This document shows, one piece after another, positions 8,170-16,277 of a stretch of DNA of 64,000 nucleotides. Position numbers and translations under genes: made by a program. The notes beneath the pieces are model-generated. The model worked only from the letters and a program-made list of their open reading frames with translations. It was not told the DNA's origin and made no database searches. The stretch is from Tateyamaria omphalii (lineage in GTDB: Bacteria > Pseudomonadota > Alphaproteobacteria > Rhodobacterales > Rhodobacteraceae): NCBI RefSeq assembly GCF_019802125.1, contig NZ_JAHVHT010000006.1, forward strand, positions 124,001 through 188,000, given 5' to 3'. Every line of letters begins with the position of its first letter. The stretch's first letter is position 1.

Positions 8170-8907
8170 TTGCTTTTCGACGCGCTCGACGACACTGTGA
8201 CCGATCCCCGCCCCTCTCCACATGCGCTGCCGATTTATGTGCAGATTGCCGAGCTTCTGACCCGCGATATCGTGGCCGGTCGGTTGATCGACGGGGAGCG
8301 TTTGCCGCCCGAGCGGGACATGGCGACCGAGTTGGGCGTGAGCGTGGGCACACTGCGCAAGGCCCTGCGTGATATGGGCGATAAGGGCTTGGTCGAGAGC
8401 GTTCAGGGGTCGGGCAACTACATCCGGGCCGGCGGGGACACCGGCACCGTCTATGCCATGTTCCGGCTGGAACTGCTGGAGGGCGGCGGGCTGCCGCGGG
8501 CGCAGGTGCTGTCCGTGGACCTGATGGACAAGCCGGGTGATCTGCCTGCGTTCGGGACGTCGGGCCAAGCCACACGCATCCGCCGTTTGCGGTCGCTGAA
8601 TGAAACAATCATGGCCGTGGAAGAGATCTGGCTGGATGCGGATGCGGGAATCGTGTCGGAAGCGACGATGTCCGAATCTCTCTACGCCACTTATCGCAAG
8701 GAATTGGGGCTTTGGATCCACCGGGCGGAGGACCGGGTGTCGCTTGGCCCCGTCCCGGATTGGGCGCCCGAAGCCTATGGCCCCTGCCCCGGTGAGACTG
8801 TCGGTTACATCGAGCGGCTGAGTTGGGCGGACGCAGCGGCACCCATTGAATTTTCCCGCACATGGTACGACCCCGCGCGGGCCGTTTACGTGCAAAGACT
8901 GAAGTGA
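8170..8907 (+). CDS. GntR family regulator, HutC subfamily
   Basis: A 245-residue repressor with an N-terminal winged helix (residues ~18-90; PIYVQIAELL, then LPPERDMATELGVSVGTLRKAL) and a C-terminal UTRA-type ligand domain. I used the TTG at 8170, which gives the full domain; a GTG at 8197 is possible. It is divergent from the monooxygenase/TRAP operon and upstream of a Gfo/Idh/MocA dehydrogenase gene by 11 nt, so it probably controls both directions. The effector is likely the imported substrate or an early product (inference). Confidence 0.88.
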   Translation: MLFDALDDTVTDPRPSPHALPIYVQIAELLTRDIVAGRLIDGERLPPERDMATELGVSVGTLRKALRDMGDKGLVESVQGSGNYIRAGGDTGTVYAMFRLELLEGGGLPRAQVLSVDLMDKPGDLPAFGTSGQATRIRRLRSLNETIMAVEEIWLDADAGIVSEATMSESLYATYRKELGLWIHRAEDRVSLGPVPDWAPEAYGPCPGETVGYIERLSWADAAAPIEFSRTWYDPARAVYVQRLK

Positions 8908-8918
8908 AGGAACGCAAG

Positions 8919-10019
8919 TTGGATCAGGTACGCTATGGCATCATCGGATGCGGCATGATGGGGCAGGAACATATGCGCAATATCGCGCTGTTGCCCGAGG
9001 CGAGCGTGGCCGCGTTCTTTGAACCCGATGACGGGATGGCGGCGCAGGCTGCGGCCATTGAGCCTGCCGCGCTGCGTGTGGGATCGGTGCGGGAGCTGCT
9101 TGCGGTCGAGGAGCTGGATTGCCTGCTGATCGTCAGCCCGAACTACTGCCACGTGGCGCAGATGGAAGAGATCGCGGCGACGCGCCCCCTGCCCTTGCTG
9201 GTGGAAAAACCGCTCTTCACGGACCCCGAGGATGCGGCGAAGCTGACGGCGTTCCGCGATAGCTACCCCTGTCCGGTCTGGGTGGCGATGGAGTATCGCT
9301 ACATGCCCGTCATTGCGCAGTTTCTGGAGAAAGCCAGTGATGCGACTGGCGGCATCAAGCAGCTTTCCGTGCGCGAACACCGTTTTCCCTTTCTGGAGAA
9401 GGTCGGCGACTGGAACCGGTTCAATCGCTACACCGGCGGCACCTTTGTCGAGAAATGCTGCCATTTCTTTGACCTGATGCGCTTGGCGATGGGGGCCGAG
9501 CCGGTGCGGGTGATGGCCTCCGCCGTGCAGGCGGTGAACCATCTGAACGAGGAATATGGCGGTGAGGTGCCGGATATCATCGACAGCGGCTACGCCCTGG
9601 TCGATTTCGACAATGGCACGCGGGCGATGCTGGAACTGTGCATGTTTGCCGAAGGCTCTGCCTATCAGGAGGAGCTGTCCGCCGTTGGGCCAACCGGCAA
9701 GATCGAAGCCTTTGTTCCCGGTCCGGGACGGTTCTGGCCGGATCATCTGGGCCCCGCCCCGATTGCCAAGCTGGTGACCTCGCCGCGCCATCCGCAGGGG
9801 CCGGTAACGCATGACATTCCGGTTGATCCGACCCTGCTGGACGCTGGCGATCACAACGGGTCGACATTCTATCAGCACCAGAAATTCGCTGCTGTCGTGC
9901 GGGGGCAAGGGACGCCTGAAGTGACGTTGGCCGATGGCTGGGCCGCCGTTGCGATGGGCATGGCCGCGCAGGAAAGCGCGCGCACCGGACAGGCGGTTGA
10001 TCCACGGCGGTGGATGTAG
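8919..10019 (+). CDS. Gfo/Idh/MocA family oxidoreductase
   Basis: A 366-residue NAD(P)-dependent dehydrogenase. The Rossmann motif GIIGCGMMGQ lies at residues ~6-15, VEKPL near 100 is the conserved EKP of the family, and the second half is the alpha/beta substrate domain. I chose the TTG at 8919, which has AAGGA 8 nt ahead and places the Rossmann strand at the N terminus; the frame is open further back inside the GntR gene but that is not family-like. It probably oxidises a polyol or sugar. It forms an operon with the GntR regulator and the downstream SDR. Confidence 0.88.
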   Translation: MDQVRYGIIGCGMMGQEHMRNIALLPEASVAAFFEPDDGMAAQAAAIEPAALRVGSVRELLAVEELDCLLIVSPNYCHVAQMEEIAATRPLPLLVEKPLFTDPEDAAKLTAFRDSYPCPVWVAMEYRYMPVIAQFLEKASDATGGIKQLSVREHRFPFLEKVGDWNRFNRYTGGTFVEKCCHFFDLMRLAMGAEPVRVMASAVQAVNHLNEEYGGEVPDIIDSGYALVDFDNGTRAMLELCMFAEGSAYQEELSAVGPTGKIEAFVPGPGRFWPDHLGPAPIAKLVTSPRHPQGPVTHDIPVDPTLLDAGDHNGSTFYQHQKFAAVVRGQGTPEVTLADGWAAVAMGMAAQESARTGQAVDPRRWM

Positions 10020-10105
10020 GCGGAGCTTCGCTGCCGATCCGTTTGCTGTCCGTGGACTGCATTGTCATGTTGGCCCGACCAGCATTCAAGAAACGGAGTC
10101 TCCCC

Positions 10106-10963
10106 ATGTCCAAAGTCATTCTGATCACCGGCTGTTCTTCCGGCCTTGGGGTGTCACTGGCCGTGCAGGCGGCGCAGGCCGGTCACACGGTTTATGCCAC
10201 CATGCGCAACCTGTCCAAGCGGGCGGTGCTGGATGATGCCGTCGCAGCGGCGGGCGTGACGGTGCATGTGGCGCAGCTGGATGTGCAGGATAGCGCGTCG
10301 ATTGCTGCTTGTGTGGATCAGGTCATTGCCGCCGAGGGCCATGTGGACGTGCTGATCAACAATGCGGGCGCCGGGTTTGTCCGCTCGACCGAGCAGGCGA
10401 GCGAAGAGGACATCAACTGGGTGATGGATGTGAACTTCATGGGTGTCGTGCGCTGCACAAAGGCGCTGATCCCCCATTTCCGGGAACGTCGCGCCGGGCA
10501 TGTCGTAACCATTTCATCCGTCGGCGGGCTGGTTGGGCAGCCCTTCAACGAGATTTACTGCGCCGCCAAGTTTGCGGTCGAGGGGTATATGGAGGCGATG
10601 GCCTCGTACATCTCGCCCAGTTTCGGGATCAACTTCACCGTGGTCGAACCAGGCGGGATTGCGTCGGAGTTTGCGGCCAACGTGATGAAGCAGGTGGAAG
10701 AGACCGGCGGGATGCTGGATGACGAATACCTGCCGATCCTGCAGAAGTATGTGGGCGGCGCGCAGGACCGCGCGGCGGGCGGAGATATTTATCAGACCGC
10801 CGACGAGGTGGCGGCCGTTGTGATGGACTGCGTTGCGTCTGATGATCCGCCCATTCGGACACGCACGTCGAAATGGGGCGAGGCGTTTTGTGCGTTGAAG
10901 ACCGACCTCGACCCAGATGGCAAGAAGCTGCAGAGCCAAGTGGTGGATACTTTCCTCAGCTAG
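10106..10963 (+). CDS. Short-chain dehydrogenase/reductase (SDR)
   Basis: A 285-residue classical SDR. The cofactor motif TGCSSGLG is at residues ~8-15, NNAG near 88, a catalytic Ser in the TISSVGG strand and the YCAAK catalytic pair near 153-157. The ATG at 10106 is supported by ACGGAG 7 nt upstream. The substrate is unknown. It lies 86 nt after the Gfo/Idh/MocA gene on the same strand, probably co-transcribed. Its last 8 bases overlap the end of the convergent GH1 gene, with no room for a separate terminator. Confidence 0.9.
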   Translation: MSKVILITGCSSGLGVSLAVQAAQAGHTVYATMRNLSKRAVLDDAVAAAGVTVHVAQLDVQDSASIAACVDQVIAAEGHVDVLINNAGAGFVRSTEQASEEDINWVMDVNFMGVVRCTKALIPHFRERRAGHVVTISSVGGLVGQPFNEIYCAAKFAVEGYMEAMASYISPSFGINFTVVEPGGIASEFAANVMKQVEETGGMLDDEYLPILQKYVGGAQDRAAGGDIYQTADEVAAVVMDCVASDDPPIRTRTSKWGEAFCALKTDLDPDGKKLQSQVVDTFLS

Positions 10964-12281
10964 TCGTCAGCATGTGTTTGAACGCATGCCATGATGCCTT
11001 GGGCGTGCGTTCGAGCGTGTCGAAATCGACGTGGACCATGCCGAAGCGCTTTTCATAGCCGAGCGCCCATTCGTAGTTGTCCATGAGCGACCACGCCATG
11101 TAGCCCTGCACTGGCACGCCCTTGGCGATGGCGTCGCGGACGGCTTGCAGGTGGCTTTGGAAATAGGCGATGCGGGCGTCGTCCTGGACTGCGCCGTTCG
11201 TGACCGTATCCGCGTTGGCCATGCCGTTTTCGGTGACGAAAAGCGGCAGGTCGCCGGTGTACTCCTGAGCCGTGCGCACGAGGAAGTCATGCAGACCCTG
11301 GGGGTAGACCTCCCACCCCATTTGGGTTTTCTCGAGCGGCCCCTCGACGCCGTTGTGGTGCGGCCATGGGCCGTCGTTCGGGGCGATGATCGAGCGTGTG
11401 TAGTAGTTGATCCCGGCCCAATCCAGCGGGGTCTTGATGGTCGCCATGTCGTCTTGCCAGCCGTCTGGGAAATACTGGCCAAGATCGCGGACAAGGCGGT
11501 CGGGATAGGTGCCCTTGAACGCGCCAGAGACGAAGAAGTGGTTGTAATAGTCGTCGTAGAGTGCTGCGGCTTCGGCAGCTTCGGGGCTGTCGTCGGCGGG
11601 GGTGGCCCATTCCATGTTGAACACGGCGCCGAGGTTGCCGACCCCCATGCCGCGCATCCGCTCGATGGAGGTGCCGTGGGCCAAGAGGACGTGGTGCATG
11701 GCGCGGGCGGTGGCGCGGATGTCGCGCAGGCCGGGGGCATGGTGGCCGAGGAAGTGGGAGAGGAAGGACACGCACCAGAATTCGTTGATCGCGGCGACCG
11801 AGTAGGTGCGGTCGCCGATGCGGGCCATGACGGCTTCGGTAAAATCCCCGAACCAGCTTGCGATGTCCCGGCTGCGCCAGCCACCAAGGTCGGCGAGGGC
11901 CGAGGGCAATTCCCAGTGGTAGAGGGTGGCGCAGGGTTTGAGGTTTCGTTCCAGCATCGCGTCGATCAGCCGGTCGTAGAAATCGAGCCCTTCTGGGTTC
12001 ACAGTCCGTCCGTCGGGCATGACTCGCGCCCAGCTTGTGGAGAAGCGATAGGCGTCAAAGCCGCCGTCGCGCAAGAGGTCTAAGTCTGCCTCGTACCGGT
12101 GGTAGTGATCGCAGGCGCGTGCGCCGTCTTCGGCGCGGACGACATTGCCGGGTGTGGCAGCAAAGTCGTCCCACATGGCGCGGCCTGCCCCGCCGAATTG
12201 GTGTCCCTCGATCTGGTAGGCAGAGGTTGCGGCCCCGAAGAGGAACCCTTCGGGAAAGTCGGTGCGTTTGTGCGTGAACAT
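10956..12281 (-). CDS. GH1 beta-glucosidase
   Basis: A 441-residue family 1 glycoside hydrolase, a retaining beta-glucosidase/beta-galactosidase type enzyme, apparently cytoplasmic (no signal peptide). The N-terminal FPEGFLFGAATSAYQIEG signature is present. The acid/base Glu is E167 and the nucleophile E351 in VTENG. The usual NEP after the fourth strand reads N-E-F here. The start is the ATG at 12281, two bases after the LacI gene stop, so regulator and enzyme are co-transcribed. Its position beside the alpha-glucoside operon suggests that one regulator serves both alpha- and beta-glucosides. Confidence 0.95.
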   Translation of the reverse strand: MFTHKRTDFPEGFLFGAATSAYQIEGHQFGGAGRAMWDDFAATPGNVVRAEDGARACDHYHRYEADLDLLRDGGFDAYRFSTSWARVMPDGRTVNPEGLDFYDRLIDAMLERNLKPCATLYHWELPSALADLGGWRSRDIASWFGDFTEAVMARIGDRTYSVAAINEFWCVSFLSHFLGHHAPGLRDIRATARAMHHVLLAHGTSIERMRGMGVGNLGAVFNMEWATPADDSPEAAEAAALYDDYYNHFFVSGAFKGTYPDRLVRDLGQYFPDGWQDDMATIKTPLDWAGINYYTRSIIAPNDGPWPHHNGVEGPLEKTQMGWEVYPQGLHDFLVRTAQEYTGDLPLFVTENGMANADTVTNGAVQDDARIAYFQSHLQAVRDAIAKGVPVQGYMAWSLMDNYEWALGYEKRFGMVHVDFDTLERTPKASWHAFKHMLTTS

Positions 12282-12283
12282 TG

Positions 12284-13315
12284 TCAGTCCTTGGATGGGG
12301 CCGGGCCGGTCGAGGTGCCTTCGACGAAGGCCGCCTCCCACAGTTCGGTTTCGTGAGGCGCGATAGGCGCACGGATGCGGTCGATCAGCATTTGGGCCAC
12401 CCTGGCGCCCGCCTCGCGCACGGATGATTGCCAGGCAGTGAAGACGGGTTTGTCATCGCCATTCGCAAAATAGCTGAGGCAGTCGTCAAAGGTGACAATC
12501 GACACGTCCTTGCCTGCGCGCAGGCCTTTTTCATCGAGCGCGCGCCGAATACCAGCCGCGCAGATGATCGAGGCAACGAGGAAGGCGGTAGGCGGTGTGT
12601 CCAGCGCCAGCATCGCCATGGCTTCGCTGTATCCGTAGGCCTCGGTCATTTCACCGGTCGTCATTAGCGCCATGTCAATTGGTAGACCGGCAAATCGGAG
12701 CGAGGATTCGTAGCCCGACCGCCGCCGTATGGCGAAGTCCATCGTTTCCTGCCCGTTGATGAGCGCGATGCGCTTGTGGCCCAGACCGACGAGGTAGGAC
12801 GTCGCCTCGGAAAAAGCGCGGGTGTTGTTCACGTCGAGCCAGGAATAAGGAGAGGTGATCCCGGTGGAGCGGCCGTGCACCACATAAGGCAACCCGATCT
12901 TGTCGAGCAGCGCCATGCGCGAATCGTTGCGACGCGGGGCATGGACCACAATGCCGTCGACCGCGCCACGCGCCTTGAGATTGCGGTAGGTGTCGGCCTC
13001 CGCCTCTGCGCCGACGCGCGTGACCATCATGTCGTAGCCATGGGCGGAATAGGTTTCGCCCGCGCCCGCCATGAAGTCGCCGAAGATCGGGTTCACCATT
13101 TCTGCCGAATCGCTGACTGAAATGACGTGGCCGATACATTTCGAGTGCCCGGTGGCGAGGCCCTGCGCCCGCGTGTTGGGACTATAGGCGTGCGCCTGCG
13201 CGGCCTTGATCACCCGCGCACGGGTCTTTTCCGACACCTCGGGGTAGCCGTTGAGCGCGCGGCTCACCGTGGTCTGGCTGAGCCCCAGCAATGATGACAG
13301 TTCCTTAAGATTCAC
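12284..13315 (-). CDS. aglR: LacI family repressor of the agl locus
   Basis: A 343-residue LacI/GalR regulator. The HTH (residues ~2-25) reads LKELSSLLGLSQTTVSRALNG and is followed by the hinge region and a periplasmic-binding-protein-like sugar domain. It is divergent from aglEFGAK and upstream of the GH1 gene. Two AAAGCGCTTT palindromes in the 244-bp divergent region fit LacI-family operators, one of them only 16 bp upstream of this gene, which suggests autoregulation. The symbol follows the S. meliloti agl locus and is by context. Confidence 0.9.
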   Translation of the reverse strand: MNLKELSSLLGLSQTTVSRALNGYPEVSEKTRARVIKAAQAHAYSPNTRAQGLATGHSKCIGHVISVSDSAEMVNPIFGDFMAGAGETYSAHGYDMMVTRVGAEAEADTYRNLKARGAVDGIVVHAPRRNDSRMALLDKIGLPYVVHGRSTGITSPYSWLDVNNTRAFSEATSYLVGLGHKRIALINGQETMDFAIRRRSGYESSLRFAGLPIDMALMTTGEMTEAYGYSEAMAMLALDTPPTAFLVASIICAAGIRRALDEKGLRAGKDVSIVTFDDCLSYFANGDDKPVFTAWQSSVREAGARVAQMLIDRIRAPIAPHETELWEAAFVEGTSTGPAPSKD

Positions 13316-13330
13316 AGGGCGTTCCGTTCC

Positions 13331-13340
13331 AAAGCGCTTT
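13331..13340. promoter_or_regulatory. LacI-type operator O1
   Basis: AAAGCGCTTT, a perfect palindrome of the kind bound by LacI/GalR proteins, lies 16 bp upstream of the LacI gene start. It is the same sequence as the site at 13479. Confidence 0.65.
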
Positions 13341-13478
13341 CAAAGCCGCACGCTAACGGCTGGTTGCGCTAACGTCAAAACTTCTCATGACTCCCGTTTT
13401 GCGTGTTAAACTATTTTGCAGCAGCGGGCTGAGACCGTTTGACAGGCGGTGAAAATTCGGCAACGTTCGCGACATTCC

Positions 13479-13488
13479 AAAGCGCTTT
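13479..13488. promoter_or_regulatory. LacI-type operator O2 at the agl promoter
   Basis: A second perfect AAAGCGCTTT, flanked by CC and GA. Its last bases run into TTGACA (13487-13492), a good -35 element for aglE although I cannot see a convincing -10. Centre-to-centre distance to O1 is 148 bp, close to 14 helical turns. Confidence 0.65.
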
Positions 13489-13559
13489 GACAAATGTGAA
13501 AGCGGGCATGAACTGGTCAATCAGCATGTTGGATTGAAATGAATGGGAGGACGACCAGA

Positions 13560-14918
13560 ATGAACACCAAACTTCTGGCCAGCGCGGCTGCGTTGGCTAT
13601 CACTGCTGCCACAGCACATGCAGACGGCCACCTTGCCTTTGGCACCGAAGGTGGCCCGTTCAGCTGGGACAGCTATAACGCATGGGCTGACAGCGCCCCT
13701 GACCTGAGCGGTCAGACTATCACTGTATTCGGCCCCTGGCTGACACCCGAAGATGGCTATCTGAACAACGCACTGGCCTATTTCGAGGAAGCGACCGGCG
13801 CCGACGTGGTCTACACCGGCTCCGACAGCTTCGAACAGCAGATCGTTATCGATGCGGAGGCCGGTTCGGCCCCCAACATCGCCGTGTTCCCGCAGCCTGG
13901 TCTGGCCGCAGTGATGGCCTCCAAAGGTCAGCTGCACCCCCTGCCCGCAGGCATGGGCGACTGGGTCAAGGAAAACTACGCCGCCGGTCAGTCCTGGGTT
14001 GATCTGGGCACCTACGCGGACGCCGATGGTGCCGATCAGGTGTTTGGCTTCTTCTACAACGTGAACGTCAAGTCGCTGGTCTGGTACAACCCCGAGAACT
14101 TCGAGGATGCCGGGTATGAAGTGCCCGAGACGATGGAAGACCTCAAGGCGCTGACCGAGCAGATCGTGGCCGACGGTGAGACACCATGGTGCATCGGTCT
14201 GGGTTCCGGTGCGGCCACTGGCTGGCCCGCGACCGACTGGGTCGAGGACATGATGCTGCGCACCGTGTCGCCAGACGTCTACGACCAGTGGACCACCAAC
14301 GAGATCCCGTTTGATGACGAGCGTGTCGTGGCCGCGATCGAAGAGTTCGGCTGGTTTGCCCGTGACGACGCCAAGGTCGCAGGTGGCGCTGGTGCCGTGG
14401 CATCGACCGACTTCCGCGACTCGCCCAAGGGTCTCTTCTCGTCGCCGCCGCAGTGCTACATGCACCGTCAGGCGTCGTTCGTACCCGCCTTCTTCCCGGA
14501 AGACGTGGAGTTCGGTGTCGACACCAACTTCTTCTACTTTCCGAGCTATGCCGAGAAGGATCTGGGCGACCCGGTTCTGGGTGGCGGTACGCTGATGGCG
14601 ATCACCAACCCGTCGGATGGCGCGAATGCTCTGATGGAGTTCTTCCAGGAGCCGATCAGCCACGAGATCATGATGGCGCAGACCGGCTTCCTTACGCCGC
14701 ATAACGGTGTGAACCTGGACGCCTACAAGGACGACACGCTGCGTGCGCTGGGTGAAGTTCTGCTGGGTGCGACCACCTTCCGCTTTGACGGCTCGGACCT
14801 GATGCCTGGTGGTGTTGGCGCCGGTACGTTCTGGACCGGTATGGTTGACTACGCCGGTGGCAAGGACGCCGCAGCCGTGGCTGGTGAGATCCAGTCCAGC
14901 TGGGACGCGCTGAAGTAA
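13560..14918 (+). CDS. aglE: Alpha-glucoside ABC transporter substrate-binding protein
   Basis: A 452-residue periplasmic binding protein with a clear signal peptide (cleavage after ATAHA). The LSGQTITVFGPWLTPED and ANIAVFPQPGL-type segments match AglE of alpha-glucoside (maltose, sucrose, trehalose) importers. The ATG at 13560 has GGGAGG 9 nt upstream; an in-frame ATG at 13539 lacks this. It is the first gene of aglEFGAK. Two stem-loops directly after its stop probably give it higher mRNA levels than the permeases. Confidence 0.93.
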   Translation: MNTKLLASAAALAITAATAHADGHLAFGTEGGPFSWDSYNAWADSAPDLSGQTITVFGPWLTPEDGYLNNALAYFEEATGADVVYTGSDSFEQQIVIDAEAGSAPNIAVFPQPGLAAVMASKGQLHPLPAGMGDWVKENYAAGQSWVDLGTYADADGADQVFGFFYNVNVKSLVWYNPENFEDAGYEVPETMEDLKALTEQIVADGETPWCIGLGSGAATGWPATDWVEDMMLRTVSPDVYDQWTTNEIPFDDERVVAAIEEFGWFARDDAKVAGGAGAVASTDFRDSPKGLFSSPPQCYMHRQASFVPAFFPEDVEFGVDTNFFYFPSYAEKDLGDPVLGGGTLMAITNPSDGANALMEFFQEPISHEIMMAQTGFLTPHNGVNLDAYKDDTLRALGEVLLGATTFRFDGSDLMPGGVGAGTFWTGMVDYAGGKDAAAVAGEIQSSWDALK

Positions 14919-14944
14919 GCCTCCAACCACTCACAAGAAAGATC

Positions 14945-14991
14945 AGCCCGCGTATATGCGGGCTGGTCAGACCACCGGCCATTTTGCCGGT
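14945..14991 (+). other. Two intercistronic stem-loops, aglE-aglF
   Basis: AGCCCGC-GTATAT-GCGGGCT (14945-14964) is followed by ACCGGC-CATTTT-GCCGGT (14974-14991). Neither is followed by a T-run, so 3'-end stabilisation or partial termination after the binding-protein message is more likely than full termination. Confidence 0.6.
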
Positions 14992-15041
14992 TGCGCTGGA
15001 CCCTGCACATAAGCCGGGCCTCGCCATAGGGAGGAAGCCAG

Positions 15042-16277
15042 ATGAACCCTGCACTCTTGGGATTGATGACCATCGCGCTCGGTGTCGGCGGATGTGTTCT
15101 GTATTTCTGGGGATCGAACCAGATCCTCGACAAAGTGATCTTTCCGGCCAAGGGCCCCGAAGCGGGACGGAACATCAACCGCGCCAACCAAGTGCGCCCA
15201 TGGTTGTTCCTGTTTCCTGCGATCTTCGCGCTGGGTTTGTACCTTGCCTACCCCGTTTTCGAAACGCTGCGCCTGTCGCTGACCGACCGTGACGCAGGCG
15301 GCGCCTTCGTCGGCCTTGCCAACTACAACCAGATGATGGCCGAGCCCAAGTTCTGGGAAGCGCTGCGCAACAACATGCTGTGGCTGATCGTGGTGCCTGC
15401 CGCATCGACCGCCTTTGGCCTGCTGGCCGCACAACTGACCGACCGGATCAAGTGGGGCGCTGCGGCCAAGTCGCTGATCTTCATGCCCATGGCGATTTCC
15501 TTCGTCGGTGCGGGCGTGATCTTCAAACTCGTGTACGAGGCCCGCCCCGCAGATCAGGGCCAGATCGGTGTGCTGAACGCCGTTTGGCTGCAATTCGAAG
15601 GCGGCATCGGGTCGTTCCTGTTCCTGCAGCTTCTGCCCGCCATCATGCTTTTGTCCTTTGCCGCGATCGTGGCCTATGTCGGCTGGATTTTCGTGCGCCC
15701 CATTGCCGAGAGCAAGGAACGCGGCGGCGGCAAGGGCTATGTCCCGTTGCGCCTGTTTGTGGGTGCTGCGGCGCTCTACCTCGTGTACTTGTCGCTGTCC
15801 TCGCTGATCGGGGTATTCACCTTCGACTACCCCTACGGCCAGCCGCAGACATGGCTAACCATCCCCTTCTGGAACAGCTTCCTGCTGATGGTGGTACTGA
15901 TTTGGATCCAGACAGGCTTTGCCATGGTGATCCTGTCGGCCGCCCTGCGCGGCATTCCCGAGGAGACGGTCGAGGCCGCAATCATCGACGGCGCCAACCC
16001 GTTCCAGATCTTCTTCAAGATCAAAGTGCCGCAGATCATGGGCACCATCGTGGTGGTCTGGACCACCATCACCATCGTCGTTCTCAAGGTCTTTGACATC
16101 GTGTTCGCGATGACGAACGGCCAGTGGGAGACACAGGTTCTGGCCAACTACATGTACGACAAGATGTTCCGCGCCAATGATTGGGGCGTCGGGTCAGCCT
16201 CGGCCATCATCATCATGCTCTTGGTGACGCCGATCCTGGTCTGGAACGTCTACAACGCCCGTAAGGAGATGAAATGA
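15042..16277 (+). CDS. aglF: Alpha-glucoside ABC transporter permease 1
   Basis: A 411-residue MalF-type permease. The EAA loop that contacts the ATPase is visible near residue 310 (PEETVEAAIIDGANPFQIFFKI). It is longer than the usual ~300 residues: an N-terminal hydrophobic segment precedes the core, and an extra stretch of about 60 residues with two hydrophobic parts (VAYVGWIFVRP and YLVYLSLSSLIGVF) is inserted before the C-terminal half. Its stop overlaps the aglG start (ATGATGA region), indicating coupling. Confidence 0.92.
   Translation: MNPALLGLMTIALGVGGCVLYFWGSNQILDKVIFPAKGPEAGRNINRANQVRPWLFLFPAIFALGLYLAYPVFETLRLSLTDRDAGGAFVGLANYNQMMAEPKFWEALRNNMLWLIVVPAASTAFGLLAAQLTDRIKWGAAAKSLIFMPMAISFVGAGVIFKLVYEARPADQGQIGVLNAVWLQFEGGIGSFLFLQLLPAIMLLSFAAIVAYVGWIFVRPIAESKERGGGKGYVPLRLFVGAAALYLVYLSLSSLIGVFTFDYPYGQPQTWLTIPFWNSFLLMVVLIWIQTGFAMVILSAALRGIPEETVEAAIIDGANPFQIFFKIKVPQIMGTIVVVWTTITIVVLKVFDIVFAMTNGQWETQVLANYMYDKMFRANDWGVGSASAIIIMLLVTPILVWNVYNARKEMK

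Noticed and set aside
8886-9908. A 340-codon minus-strand frame opposite the Gfo/Idh/MocA gene
   Set aside because: Antisense shadow of a gene with a clear Rossmann motif; the product is His/Arg-rich with no family pattern.
13521-14930. A long minus-strand frame opposite aglE
   Set aside because: It is a shadow of a well-supported gene in GC-rich DNA: no family features, no ribosome site, and it mirrors the full aglE length.
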